From assembly GCA_025210795.1 (NCBI GenBank), contig JAOAQZ010000029.1, forward strand, positions 62,001 to 126,000: a DNA stretch of 64,000 nucleotides, in the 5' to 3' direction. Source of the DNA: Cohaesibacter sp. (lineage in GTDB: Bacteria; Pseudomonadota; Alphaproteobacteria; Rhizobiales; Cohaesibacteraceae). This document shows, one piece after another, positions 28,101 to 40,530 of this stretch. Position numbers and translations under genes: made by a program. The stretch's first letter is position 1, and each line of letters opens with the position of its first letter. Below the pieces are notes generated by a model that was not told where the DNA came from, made no database searches, and worked only from the letters and a program-made list of their open reading frames with translations.

Positions 28101-28328
28101 ATCTATTTGAAATATAATCGTAATTTAAGTTTTTGGTAAGTTGGTTGCTTATTGTTGCACTGCGTAACAATGGGTAAGAAAGCGTGATTTGTCGCGCAGT
28201 GACCCGAAAGGGTATGTTTACCACAAGACAATATGAAGTGCCTGCACAGGACGGGGCTAAAGCTCGGAAACAGGGTGAGAGCCAAGCCGTCCTTTTAAAT
28301 AGAGTTAGGCATGATTAGGGGCAAAAAT

Positions 28329-29297
28329 ATGACAAACTTGCTTAAAGCTAAGCAGACCACACTTTGTGAACGTGTCGTGGTCTCCGGTATCGGTGTGCAT
28401 AGTGGCAAGCCAGTTGAGATGATTCTCCACCCCGCAGAAGAAAATTCCGGCATCACTTTTTTACGCGTTGATCGCGAAAAAGGCACCGAGGTTGAAATTC
28501 CCGGTTCTTATTCTTCCGTTCTTGATACCCGCCTTTGCACCATTATCGGCCATCCTGAAAAAGGTATGATCGCAACCATCGAACATTTGATGGCGGCGCT
28601 TGTTGGCTATGGTGTTGACAATGTGCTGGTGGAAGTGGATGCGGACGAAGTGCCAGTAATGGATGGCAGCTCTCGTGCCTATATTGATGCCATTGATCAG
28701 GTCGGTTTGAAAGAGCAGAATGCTCCGCGTCGTTATATCCGCGTTCTCAAACCGGTTCGGGTCGACAATAACGGCTCTGTTGGGGAATTACTGCCCCATG
28801 AAGGCACCCGTTTTGATGTGACCATTGATTTTGATTGTGACGCAATCGGCGTTCAGACCTTTGACGATGAAATGACACCCGAGGTCTTTAAACGCGACAT
28901 CAGCCTTGCACGCACCTTTGGCTTTATGAGCGACGTTGAGAAGCTCTGGGCTGCCGGTTATGCGCTTGGTTCTTCCCTTGAAAATTCCGTTGTGATTGAT
29001 GCCGAGCAAAAAATCGTCAATCAGGATGGCTTGCGTTATGACGATGAATTCGTCCGGCATAAAACACTGGACGCTGTTGGGGACCTTGCTTTGGCTGGTG
29101 CGCCGCTGCTGGCGCACTTCCGCTCTTACAAAGGTGGCCACAAGCTGAACTTCAATATGCTCGAGGCCTTATTTGCTGATGACAGCAACTGGGAATGGGC
29201 TGAGGAAGCAGCGCCTGCACCTCGTAGCTCTGCCCGTGTTGGCGTTTCTCATGCAACGCCTGCCATTCATGCGGCGATGGGGCCAGAGACCAACTAA
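28329..29297 (+). CDS. lpxC: UDP-3-O-acyl-N-acetylglucosamine deacetylase
   Basis: Zinc deacetylase for the committed step of lipid A synthesis. The 322-residue protein has VVVSGIGVHSGKPVEMILHPAEENSGI, the zinc histidine in TIEHLMAALVGYGVDN, ARTFGFM, and the C-terminal RHKTLDAVGDLALAG, which carries the second zinc-site histidine and aspartate. ATG 28329 has AGGGG seven bases upstream, a better site than the in-frame ATG at 28311. The C-terminus ends in a short non-conserved Ala/Pro tail. It implies an LPS-containing outer membrane. Confidence 0.96.
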   Translation: MTNLLKAKQTTLCERVVVSGIGVHSGKPVEMILHPAEENSGITFLRVDREKGTEVEIPGSYSSVLDTRLCTIIGHPEKGMIATIEHLMAALVGYGVDNVLVEVDADEVPVMDGSSRAYIDAIDQVGLKEQNAPRRYIRVLKPVRVDNNGSVGELLPHEGTRFDVTIDFDCDAIGVQTFDDEMTPEVFKRDISLARTFGFMSDVEKLWAAGYALGSSLENSVVIDAEQKIVNQDGLRYDDEFVRHKTLDAVGDLALAGAPLLAHFRSYKGGHKLNFNMLEALFADDSNWEWAEEAAPAPRSSARVGVSHATPAIHAAMGPETN

Positions 29298-29322
29298 AGG
29301 CTTTTTGCAGAATTGTGATTGA

Positions 29323-29349
29323 AAAGGGTGAGCTTTCACCCTTTTTTTG
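29323..29349 (+). terminator. Terminator after lpxC
   Basis: AAAGGGTGA-gctt-TCACCCTTT followed by TTTT. Nine perfect pairs and a T-run. Confidence 0.85.
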
Positions 29350-29571
29350 TGACTGCCTGTCAGTCATAAAGATTGAGTAAGGCTTTCCAAGCCAAGCAAT
29401 CGGTGAGTTTGGATGTTTATTAGTGTGTGTGACACAATTTTTCCAATATTGTCATTACAGTGATAGCAGTTTGCTGCGGTTTCTTGTAAGAAGCTAGGCA
29501 ATTGGTTCTGTTTCCTATGGCATTGGCTGCTCATATTCGAGCCTGATGTGATTGAAAAGGTGCGCGTCTTT

Positions 29572-30390
29572 ATGGTTTTTCCCTTTGCAAAACAACTGCG
29601 TAGTGGTTTGATTTTGGGCAGTGTTCTGGCTTTGGCAGCCTGTTCAAGCACAGCGCCAGAGGAATTGGCCTTTGAAGAAGTGCCTGCGGAAAAGCTCTAT
29701 GCTCAGGGCGTAACAGCCATGGATAGCGGAGATGACAAGTTGGCGCGCGAAAAGTTCGAGGAACTGGATCGCCAGCATCCTTATTCCAATCTTGCGCGTA
29801 AATCCATGGTGCTGACGGCCTATAATCATTATCGTCGCGGGGAATATACCGAAAGTGTTCAGGCCTCAAAGCGCTTCATTGCTCTTTACCCAGGTGATGA
29901 AGACGTTCCTTATGCCTATTATCTGATCGGCCAGTCCTATTATCGCCAGATCCCGGAAGTGACCCGCGATCAGGAAGCAGCAGAGCGCGCCATGAAGGCG
30001 ATGAATGATCTGGTTCAGCGTTACCCCGATTCTGAATATGCATCGGATGCGCGCAAAAAGATTCGTATCACCATGGATCAGCTTGCGGGTAAGGAAATGC
30101 AGATTGGACGTTATTATCTGGAGCGTCAGGAATATATTGCGGCTGCCAACCGCTTTAAGGTGGTTGTGTCTGACTTTCAGACCACGCGCCATGTTGAAGA
30201 GGGCTTGATGCGTTTGGCGCAGACCTATTTGGCCATGGGAATCGCTCATGAAGCACAAACAGCCGTGGCTGTTCTGGGGCATAATTTCCCTGAGAGCAAA
30301 TGGTATAAAAAGGCCCATTCCATGCTGAGTGATGATGGGTTGGCGCCAGAGGTGAATAGCGGCTCTTGGATGTCAAAATTGTTCTCGTAA
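29572..30390 (+). CDS. bamD: Outer membrane protein assembly factor BamD (ComL)
   Basis: Outer-membrane lipoprotein of the BAM complex that inserts beta-barrel proteins. The 272-residue protein starts with a lipoprotein signal ending in the lipobox LAAC (Cys about residue 24). TPR-like repeats follow (AEKLYAQGVTAMDSGDDKLAREKFEELDRQHPYSNLA; FIALYPGDEDVPYAYYLIGQSYY). ATG 29572 makes a normal signal peptide; an upstream in-frame GTG at 29548 lacks a ribosome site. It is flanked by terminators, so it is probably a single-gene unit. Confidence 0.95.
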   Translation: MVFPFAKQLRSGLILGSVLALAACSSTAPEELAFEEVPAEKLYAQGVTAMDSGDDKLAREKFEELDRQHPYSNLARKSMVLTAYNHYRRGEYTESVQASKRFIALYPGDEDVPYAYYLIGQSYYRQIPEVTRDQEAAERAMKAMNDLVQRYPDSEYASDARKKIRITMDQLAGKEMQIGRYYLERQEYIAAANRFKVVVSDFQTTRHVEEGLMRLAQTYLAMGIAHEAQTAVAVLGHNFPESKWYKKAHSMLSDDGLAPEVNSGSWMSKLFS

Positions 30391-30437
30391 AGACACTCTG
30401 CTTCTTTAAAGTGATCTGTAAATGCGTGTAAACAAAC

Positions 30438-30463
30438 AAGCGGGGCTATGACCCCGCTTTTTC
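30438..30463 (+). terminator. Terminator after bamD
   Basis: AAGCGGGG-ctatga-CCCCGCTT followed by TTTC. Eight perfect pairs and a short T-run. Confidence 0.85.
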
Positions 30464-30615
30464 TTTGATATGCTTTTCGGTGTTCGCTGGCAGCTTGGGG
30501 AGTTCTTGCTTTGTCCTCTTATTTTCGTTGCCTTTTTGCCGCTGGATGCATAGCATTGCGCCAAATGGGATGCCTGCTTGTCAGCGGGACTATATAAGGC
30601 TGCAAAGAGGGGCTT

Positions 30616-34418
<3,803 letters not shown>

Positions 34419-34441
34419 GTACATCTATTTTTGCTTTAAGC

Positions 34442-34477
34442 AGGCTGGAGGATGAGGCCTATCCTCCAGCCTTTTTG
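34442..34477. terminator. Terminator between ligA and pepP
   Basis: AGGCTGGAGGAT-gaggcct-ATCCTCCAGCCT followed by TTTTT. Twelve perfect pairs. It sits between convergent genes and has a T-run only in the plus direction. Confidence 0.88.
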
Positions 34478-34481
34478 CATT

Positions 34482-36299
34482 CTAGCTATGAAGCGGTTTG
34501 GTGGCTTCTGCCAGCCAGTTGCGATCCTCTTCTTCCAGATCCTGCGAAAGCTCGGCAAAGACCCGCTCGTGATAATCATTGAGCCAATTAATTTCCCTGC
34601 CACTTAGTAGCTCTGTCTTGATCAATCTGCGATCAATGGGGCAAAGGGTGAGCGTTTCAAAGCTATGCATGTCCTGCTCGCCGCCTTTTTGTTTTTCTGC
34701 AGGATTGACCACGATCAGGTTTTCGATGCGGATGCCCCAAGCACCTTCTTTATAGAAGCCAGGCTCGTTGGAGAGGATGTTGCCGGTCTCAAGGGGGACC
34801 GATCCGGTTTTTGCAATGCGCTGGGGGCCTTCATGGACGCACAGATAAGAGCCGACGCCGTGGCCGGTGCCATGGGCATAGTCCAGTCCTGCATCCCAAA
34901 GGGGCTGGCGGGCAATGGTGTCAAGTTGTGCTCCGTTGGTGCCTTTGGGAAAACAGGCACGGGAGAGAGCAATCATGCCTTTTAGCACCCGCGTGAAGCG
35001 ATCCTTCATTTCCTCATCCGGTGTGCCAATGGGGATGGTGCGGGTGATATCGGTTGTGCCGTCTGGATATTGTCCGCCCGAATCAACCAGATAGAGCGAG
35101 CCTGTCTCCAGTTTTTTGTTTGTGGTTTCTGTCACCCGATAATGGACAATCGCTCCGTTGGGGCCAGCCCCTGAAATGGTGTCAAAGGAGATATCTTTCA
35201 GGCAGCCCGTTGAGGCGCGAAAACTCTCCAGCATCTGGGCGGAGCTGATCTCATCAAGGCTGCCCGACGGGGCATTGCGATCAAGCCAGGCAAGAAAACG
35301 GCTCATGGCGACGCCATCACGCTGGTGGGCTTTGCGCATGCCATCAAGCTCGGCTTCTGTTTTGGTTGCTTTGAGAAGAAGGCACGGATCAGCACCATGG
35401 ACGCTGATTGCTTTTTGATCCTCCAGCATGGTGACAATGGCTTGCGGTAGCAAAGTAAGGTCTAAGAGCCAGTTCTTTCCGCCTGCATCGATTTTTTCAA
35501 GATAAAGCTGCAGCTCATCTTCTGTGACCAAACTGACCTCATCGGGCAGGTGATCCTTGACCTCTTGGTTCAGTTTTGCGGGATCACAGATAAGGGCCGC
35601 TTTTTGATCACTGGTGACAATGGCAAAGGCCAGAGGCAGAGGGGCGCGGGGGACATCGGCACCGCGAATGTTAAAGAGCCATGCAATGCTGTCTGCCATG
35701 GTGATGAAGGTAGCATCGGCTCTGCCATCCAGCTTTTCAGCAATTGCTTTGATTTTGTCGCTGCAGGATTGTCCTGCAAGCTCAAGCGGGTGGGGGACAA
35801 TCGGCTCTTGGGGGCGGGCGGGTTGATCGCTCCAGATAGCATCAACCGGATTGGCCGCAACCGCTTTGAGCGTTGCGCCCTGTGCTGTGCAGCTTTTCTC
35901 CAATGCCTCGATTTCCCGGCTGGTATGAAGCCAAGGATCAAAGCCGATAATGTCGCCCTCTTGCACATTTTCGCCAATCCAGTCGGCATGGGAGACATCC
36001 ATGATCGAGACCGGAGTGAGCAGATCGGTATCGACCTGATCACGCACCTGCAGGGTGTAGCGGCCATCAACGAAAATGGCGGCTTTGCCGCGCAGGATAA
36101 TGGCGCTGCCGGCAGAGCCGGTAAATCCGGTCAACCATGAAAGACGCTCGGCGTAAGAGGCCAGATTCTCTCCGCGATATTCATCGGCGCGGGGGACAAT
36201 AAAGCCGGTAAGGCCCTGTTCTTGCAATTCTTCGCGCAGCATGGGAAGGCGCACGCGGCCTTGATCGGGGCAGGCTTGGTCTGAATAGCTTTGAAACAT
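34482..36299 (-). CDS. pepP: Xaa-Pro aminopeptidase (aminopeptidase P, M24B)
   Basis: Metallopeptidase that removes an N-terminal residue next to proline. The protein has two creatinase-like N-terminal domains and a C-terminal pita-bread domain. The metal ligands are visible: the two aspartates in LVDSGGQYPDGTTDITRT, the histidine in GTGHGVGSYLCVHEGP, and the glutamates in NEPGFYKEGAWGIRIENL. At about 605 residues it is the long, three-domain type. I prefer ATG 36299, with GAG six bases upstream; an in-frame ATG at 36323 adds eight residues. The gene symbol is by family, not by proven orthology. Confidence 0.88.
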   Translation of the reverse strand: MFQSYSDQACPDQGRVRLPMLREELQEQGLTGFIVPRADEYRGENLASYAERLSWLTGFTGSAGSAIILRGKAAIFVDGRYTLQVRDQVDTDLLTPVSIMDVSHADWIGENVQEGDIIGFDPWLHTSREIEALEKSCTAQGATLKAVAANPVDAIWSDQPARPQEPIVPHPLELAGQSCSDKIKAIAEKLDGRADATFITMADSIAWLFNIRGADVPRAPLPLAFAIVTSDQKAALICDPAKLNQEVKDHLPDEVSLVTEDELQLYLEKIDAGGKNWLLDLTLLPQAIVTMLEDQKAISVHGADPCLLLKATKTEAELDGMRKAHQRDGVAMSRFLAWLDRNAPSGSLDEISSAQMLESFRASTGCLKDISFDTISGAGPNGAIVHYRVTETTNKKLETGSLYLVDSGGQYPDGTTDITRTIPIGTPDEEMKDRFTRVLKGMIALSRACFPKGTNGAQLDTIARQPLWDAGLDYAHGTGHGVGSYLCVHEGPQRIAKTGSVPLETGNILSNEPGFYKEGAWGIRIENLIVVNPAEKQKGGEQDMHSFETLTLCPIDRRLIKTELLSGREINWLNDYHERVFAELSQDLEEEDRNWLAEATKPLHS

Positions 36300-36323
36300 G
36301 GTAACTCTTATCCGCTTTGTCAT

Positions 36324-36633
36324 GTGAAGGCTTGAGGTGTCTTTTCTCTTTATCCATCAGTGAAAGAGAAGGGCCTGGCCTTTATGTTTGTTTGCGATCA
36401 TGAATTGGGCAATGGATGCCAAGAGGGAAAGAATTTGGCACCTTTTTACAGATCGTAGCAAAGAGCCGGGCTTTGGCAAAGCGGGGCTTGGGTGTTAGCC
36501 ACCAGCTATGCAGAAATTGCAAGGCAGTTGTGAAAAACTGGCTCTACTCATTTACTTAGCTTCTCACCATATTGCCGGCAATAGAAGAACAAACCTGCAA
36601 ATAGAGTGTTTCTATTTGCGAAAGGAAGAGACC
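36324..36633. other. Intergenic region between pepP and the small gene at 36634
   Basis: A 310-bp divergent gap. The only clear structure is an 8-bp inverted repeat, GCAAATAG (36597-36604) and CTATTTGC (36612-36619), with a 7-base loop directly before the ribosome site of the small gene. No other gene is supported. Confidence 0.6.
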
Positions 36634-36801
36634 ATGTCTGTACTACGCCGTACCTTTGATCGTATGATCACCGCCCGTGAGCAAGAAGCTCGCCGTTATG
36701 TTGAAGCTTTTATCCGCAATTCTGATCGTGATTTGCTGGCTGGTGCCGGTTTTGATGCCGACAAAGTAAAAAGCAAAGATGCAAAATATCTGCCATTCTA
36801 A
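36634..36801 (+). CDS. Small uncharacterised protein (55 residues)
   Basis: MSVLRRTFDRMITAREQEA begins the protein, and the end is AKYLPF. It has a strong ribosome site (GGAAGAG), an mRNA hairpin just upstream and a perfect terminator downstream, so it is a real single-gene unit. It is soluble, rich in Arg, Lys, Asp and Glu, with a probable N-terminal amphipathic helix (RRTFDRMITAREQEARRYVEAF) and a short acidic-glycine middle. It is reminiscent of the small Arg-rich DUF1127 proteins of alphaproteobacteria, but the match is not good enough to name it. No function assigned. Confidence 0.75.
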   Translation: MSVLRRTFDRMITAREQEARRYVEAFIRNSDRDLLAGAGFDADKVKSKDAKYLPF

Positions 36802-36855
36802 GGAATGATGCGAATATTTTGGATTTCTGGGCCTTGTCAGAAATTCTTGCAAAGT

Positions 36856-36883
36856 AAAGCGGGCCTGTGCCCGCTTTCTTTTT
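36856..36883 (+). terminator. Terminator after the small gene
   Basis: AAAGCGGGC-ctgt-GCCCGCTTT followed by CTTTTT. Nine perfect pairs. Confidence 0.88.
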
Positions 36884-36922
36884 GCCTGATGCCCTGTTCG
36901 GGTGCTTTCTGGCTGGCAAAGC

Positions 36923-37795
36923 TCAGCTTTGTAGAACCAATACCAGCCAGCCATCTTCCTCTACTGCCCGCCGCAGGTGGAAACCTTGCTCGCGGTAAGC
37001 TGCCACCACCTTGGCTTTTTGGTGCGGCAGCAGGCCTGATAGGATAACCCGCCCGCCTAGAATTGTGTGCTTTGCCACTTGGGGGGCCATTTTGCATAAA
37101 GGGCCTGCGAGGATATTGGCAACGATCAGATCAAAGGGGCCTTCCTTGCGAAAGATGGCATGCTCGAAACCTGAAGCGCAGGCCAGTTTGAGATAGGGAT
37201 GCACGTTGTTGATACGGGCATTGTCGCGGCTGGTTTCAATGGCGATGGGGTCGATATCTGTGGCAACGACTGGTAGTTTGAGCAATTTGGCCAGCGCAAT
37301 GGCCAGAACAGCGGATCCCGTGCCCAGATCAAGAATGCGCTGTGGCTCGATCTGACGCAGCTCGTCGCTTAGTACTTTCAGGCAGCCTGCTGTTGTGCCG
37401 TGATGACCTGTGCCAAAGGCCTGTCCGGCATTGATCTGGACCGGAATGCGGCCCTTTGTGTTCATATCGGCATCATGGGAGCCATGAATGACAAATCGGC
37501 CTGCTTCAACCGGGGCAAGACCTTCCAGGCTTTTGGTGACCCAGTCTTCGTTAGGGAGGACCGTTTTGGCAAGGCTGAGGGGCGAGGCCAGATCTTTGAG
37601 CGCCTTGCAGCTTTTCTCCAGCACCGCCTCCATGATCTCATCGAAAGGATAAAGAGCCAGAGCCCAGATCTGGGTGTCTTCATCAATTTCAAAATAAGAA
37701 ATGGCAAAGCCTTCCTCATCAAACAGGTCTTCCAGATGATGGGCAGCTTTGAGCACCTCGTCAGATGGCCCTTCGGCATAGAGGTAATGGGACAT
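36923..37795 (-). CDS. prmA: Ribosomal protein L11 methyltransferase
   Basis: SAM-dependent enzyme that methylates ribosomal protein L11. The 290-residue protein has an N-terminal substrate-recognition domain (residues about 1-110). The methyltransferase core carries FGTGHHGTTAGCLKVL, RILDLGTGSAVLAIALAKL, ATDIDPIAIETSRDNARINNV and the catalytic-site FDLIVANILAGPL. I start at ATG 37795 (MSHYLYAEGPSDEV); the frame is open 24 codons further but that part looks non-coding. It is downstream of the uvrD-type gene in the same direction and may be co-transcribed with it. Confidence 0.94.
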   Translation of the reverse strand: MSHYLYAEGPSDEVLKAAHHLEDLFDEEGFAISYFEIDEDTQIWALALYPFDEIMEAVLEKSCKALKDLASPLSLAKTVLPNEDWVTKSLEGLAPVEAGRFVIHGSHDADMNTKGRIPVQINAGQAFGTGHHGTTAGCLKVLSDELRQIEPQRILDLGTGSAVLAIALAKLLKLPVVATDIDPIAIETSRDNARINNVHPYLKLACASGFEHAIFRKEGPFDLIVANILAGPLCKMAPQVAKHTILGGRVILSGLLPHQKAKVVAAYREQGFHLRRAVEEDGWLVLVLQS

Positions 37796-37947
37796 AGCGT
37801 GGATCTTTCTTGCAATCAAAGAGGCACAAACAAGCGCAGGCAGGCAGAGCCTTGCGGTTTGGTGCAAACAGGTTGGCTGTCGATAGCTGGTCTTGACGGC
37901 AAAGGCAAGGTTTTCAGGCCATTGTCCTGCTTGCGGCGCGAAAAGCT

Positions 37948-40347
37948 TTAGTGCCGCTCGACAAAATTATCAAGAACCCGCTTCTGGCCGGTGCTGAATT
38001 CGATCAAAAGCTTGTTGCCATCAATGCTGATGACGGTGCCATAGCCGAATTTTTGATGAAAAACCCGCTCCCCTTGCGAGAATTGCGAGGGCGTGTCACT
38101 CACGCTTTTGGCCACCAGCTCTCCGTCAATTACCTTGCTGCTGGAGGCAGGGCCACCGCCATAGCGCGTCTGCTTGGCTTTGCCGGTTTTTTTGGTGCCG
38201 CTCCCCTTGGCGCGCTTCCATCCCGGTGTGTCATAGGTGCTTTCAAACGGGTCGGAGCTATCAAAGCGGCTTTTGCCATAGATATTGCCGCCAATGCCCG
38301 AATTGCCATAGCCGCCATAGGTGCTCTGGCTTTCCTCCACATCGACATGTTTGGGCGGGAGTTCATCAAGAAAGCGGGAGGGAACGGAATTTTGCCAAAG
38401 GCCGTGAATGCGGCGGTTGGAGGCGACATAGATCTTCGCCCGCTTTTTGGCGCGGGTGATGCCCACATAGGCAAGGCGGCGCTCCTCTTCCAGCCCGCGG
38501 GTGCCGCTTTCATCCAAAGCGCGCTGATGAGGAAAGAGCCCTTCCTCCCAGCCTGGCAAGAAGACGCTGTCAAATTCCAGCCCCTTGGCTGAATGTAGCG
38601 TCATGATGGAGACGGCTTCGTTGCTCTCGGCATTGTCGCGATCCATGACAAGGGCGATATGCTCTAAAAATCCGGGCAGGCTGTCAAATTCTTCCATTGA
38701 GCGGACCAGTTCTTTGAGGTTTTCAAGGCGGCCCGGAGCATCGGCGCTTTTGTCATTTTGCCACATCTCGGTATAACCGGACTCGTCCAAAATCATTTCG
38801 GCAAGTTCAGTATGTTTGAGGCTGGCCAGCATGGTGCGCCAATGGGTGAACTGCTCTAGCAGATTTTTAAGAGCGTTGCGCGGACGGGGTTTGAGCTCGG
38901 CGGTCTGGACCAGTTCATTCGCCGCTTCCATGAGTGGTATGCCCCGGCTGCGAGCATGATCATGAACCAGCTTGAGAGTGGCATCGCCCAAACCGCGGCG
39001 CGGGGTGTTGACGATGCGCTCAAAAGCCAGATCATCCGCCGGTTGGACCATGGCGCGGAAATAGGCAAGAGCATCGCGAATCTCGGCCCGTTCATAAAAG
39101 CGGGGGCCGCCAATGACCCGGTAATTGAGGCCCATGGTAACGAACCGGTCCTCAAATGTACGCATTTGAAAGGAAGCGCGAACCAAAATAGCGATCTCAT
39201 TAAGATTATGGCCAGAACGCTGCAAGTCTTCGATCTGGTCGCCAATGGTGCGGGCTTCTTCTTCGCTGTCCCAAACGGAAGTGACGGTTACTTTCTCTGC
39301 CTCGTCATCCTCGATCTGGGCATGCAGGGTTTTGCCAAGGCGGCCTTCATTGAAGGTGATCAAATGGGAGGCTGCAGCGAGGATGTGCGCGGTTGAGCGG
39401 TAATTGCGCTCAAGCCGGATAACCTTGGCACCGGGAAAATCCTCTTCAAAGCGCAGGATATTATCAACTTCCGCCCCGCGCCAGCCATAGATGGACTGAT
39501 CATCATCCCCCACGCAGCAGATATTCTGGCTGCCTTGAGCCAGAAGACGCAGCCACAAATATTGGGCGATATTGGTGTCTTGATACTCGTCTACGAGGAG
39601 ATAGCGGAATTTATTGTGATATTCGGCCAATACGTCCGGATTTTCGCGAAACAGGCGCAAGCATTCCAGTAGCAGATCGCCAAAATCACAGGCATTGAGG
39701 ATTTTAAGCCGCTCCTGATAGGCGCTATAGAGCCGCACGCCATTGCCTTGGGCAAAATAATAGGCTTCATCTTGCGGGACTTGTTCTGGTGTAAGACCCC
39801 GGTTTTTCCAGCCATCGATCAAAGTGTTCAATTGGCGGGCGGGCCATCTTTTCTCATCAAGGCCTTGCGCCTGAATAAGCTGCTTCATCAGTCGCAGCTG
39901 ATCGTCGGTGTCCAGAATGGTGAAATTGGATTTCAGTCCCACGAGTTCTGCATGGCGGCGCAGGATTTTGACGCCGATGGAGTGAAAAGTGCCCAGCCAT
40001 TGCATGCCCTCCACATTGCCGCCAATCAGCGTGCCAATGCGGTTTTTCATCTCGCGGGCGGCTTTATTGGTGAAGGTCACTGCAAGAATTTGCCATGGCA
40101 TGGCGCTGCGTGTTGCCAGAATATGCCCGATGCGGGTGGTCAGGACCCGTGTTTTGCCTGTGCCAGCCCCTGCAAGCACCAAAAGAGGGCCATCGATATT
40201 CTCAACCGCTTCACGCTGTTCTGGGTTGAGGCCCTCCAGATAGGGAGTTGGGCGCATGCGTTGGAGCTGGGCGCGAATGCTCATCTGATCCGGCTCACCA
40301 TCTTGCGGGGCGGGGGCGGCTGGCGGTGTGGCAAACAAATCAGACAT
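37948..40347 (-). CDS. uvrD: UvrD/PcrA-type DNA helicase
   Basis: Superfamily 1A 3'-5' helicase for excision and mismatch repair. Motifs in order: LNPEQREAVENIDGPLLVLAGAGTGKTR (Q motif and Walker A), VTFTNKAAREM, LLVDEYQDTNIAQY (Walker B), GDDDQSIYGWRGA, LERNYRST, TLHSAKGLEFDSVFLPG, and VGITRAKKRAKIY. The C-terminus has a flexible linker and a Tudor-like end (GERVFHQKFGYGTVISIDGNKLLIEF) typical of PcrA/UvrD. I start at ATG 40347 (MSDLFATPP); the upstream part of the frame lacks family features. Orthology to UvrD rather than another SF1 paralogue is likely, not certain. Confidence 0.93.
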   Translation of the reverse strand: MSDLFATPPAAPAPQDGEPDQMSIRAQLQRMRPTPYLEGLNPEQREAVENIDGPLLVLAGAGTGKTRVLTTRIGHILATRSAMPWQILAVTFTNKAAREMKNRIGTLIGGNVEGMQWLGTFHSIGVKILRRHAELVGLKSNFTILDTDDQLRLMKQLIQAQGLDEKRWPARQLNTLIDGWKNRGLTPEQVPQDEAYYFAQGNGVRLYSAYQERLKILNACDFGDLLLECLRLFRENPDVLAEYHNKFRYLLVDEYQDTNIAQYLWLRLLAQGSQNICCVGDDDQSIYGWRGAEVDNILRFEEDFPGAKVIRLERNYRSTAHILAAASHLITFNEGRLGKTLHAQIEDDEAEKVTVTSVWDSEEEARTIGDQIEDLQRSGHNLNEIAILVRASFQMRTFEDRFVTMGLNYRVIGGPRFYERAEIRDALAYFRAMVQPADDLAFERIVNTPRRGLGDATLKLVHDHARSRGIPLMEAANELVQTAELKPRPRNALKNLLEQFTHWRTMLASLKHTELAEMILDESGYTEMWQNDKSADAPGRLENLKELVRSMEEFDSLPGFLEHIALVMDRDNAESNEAVSIMTLHSAKGLEFDSVFLPGWEEGLFPHQRALDESGTRGLEEERRLAYVGITRAKKRAKIYVASNRRIHGLWQNSVPSRFLDELPPKHVDVEESQSTYGGYGNSGIGGNIYGKSRFDSSDPFESTYDTPGWKRAKGSGTKKTGKAKQTRYGGGPASSSKVIDGELVAKSVSDTPSQFSQGERVFHQKFGYGTVISIDGNKLLIEFSTGQKRVLDNFVERH

Positions 40348-40530
40348 AGAGGCGGATATTCTCCTGAAGTTTCGCGCTTTTTGGCGCGCACCCTTGATTG
40401 GCGCATAGCGGGTTAGTGATTCCGAATTTAGAACATTATAGCAACAAATGTGGTTTGTCAGGGGAAAATCCGCCAATCGGGCATGCGAGAGTGGCGTGTC
40501 CACAAAGGGTTAGGGGTGGTTTGCCTGTTG

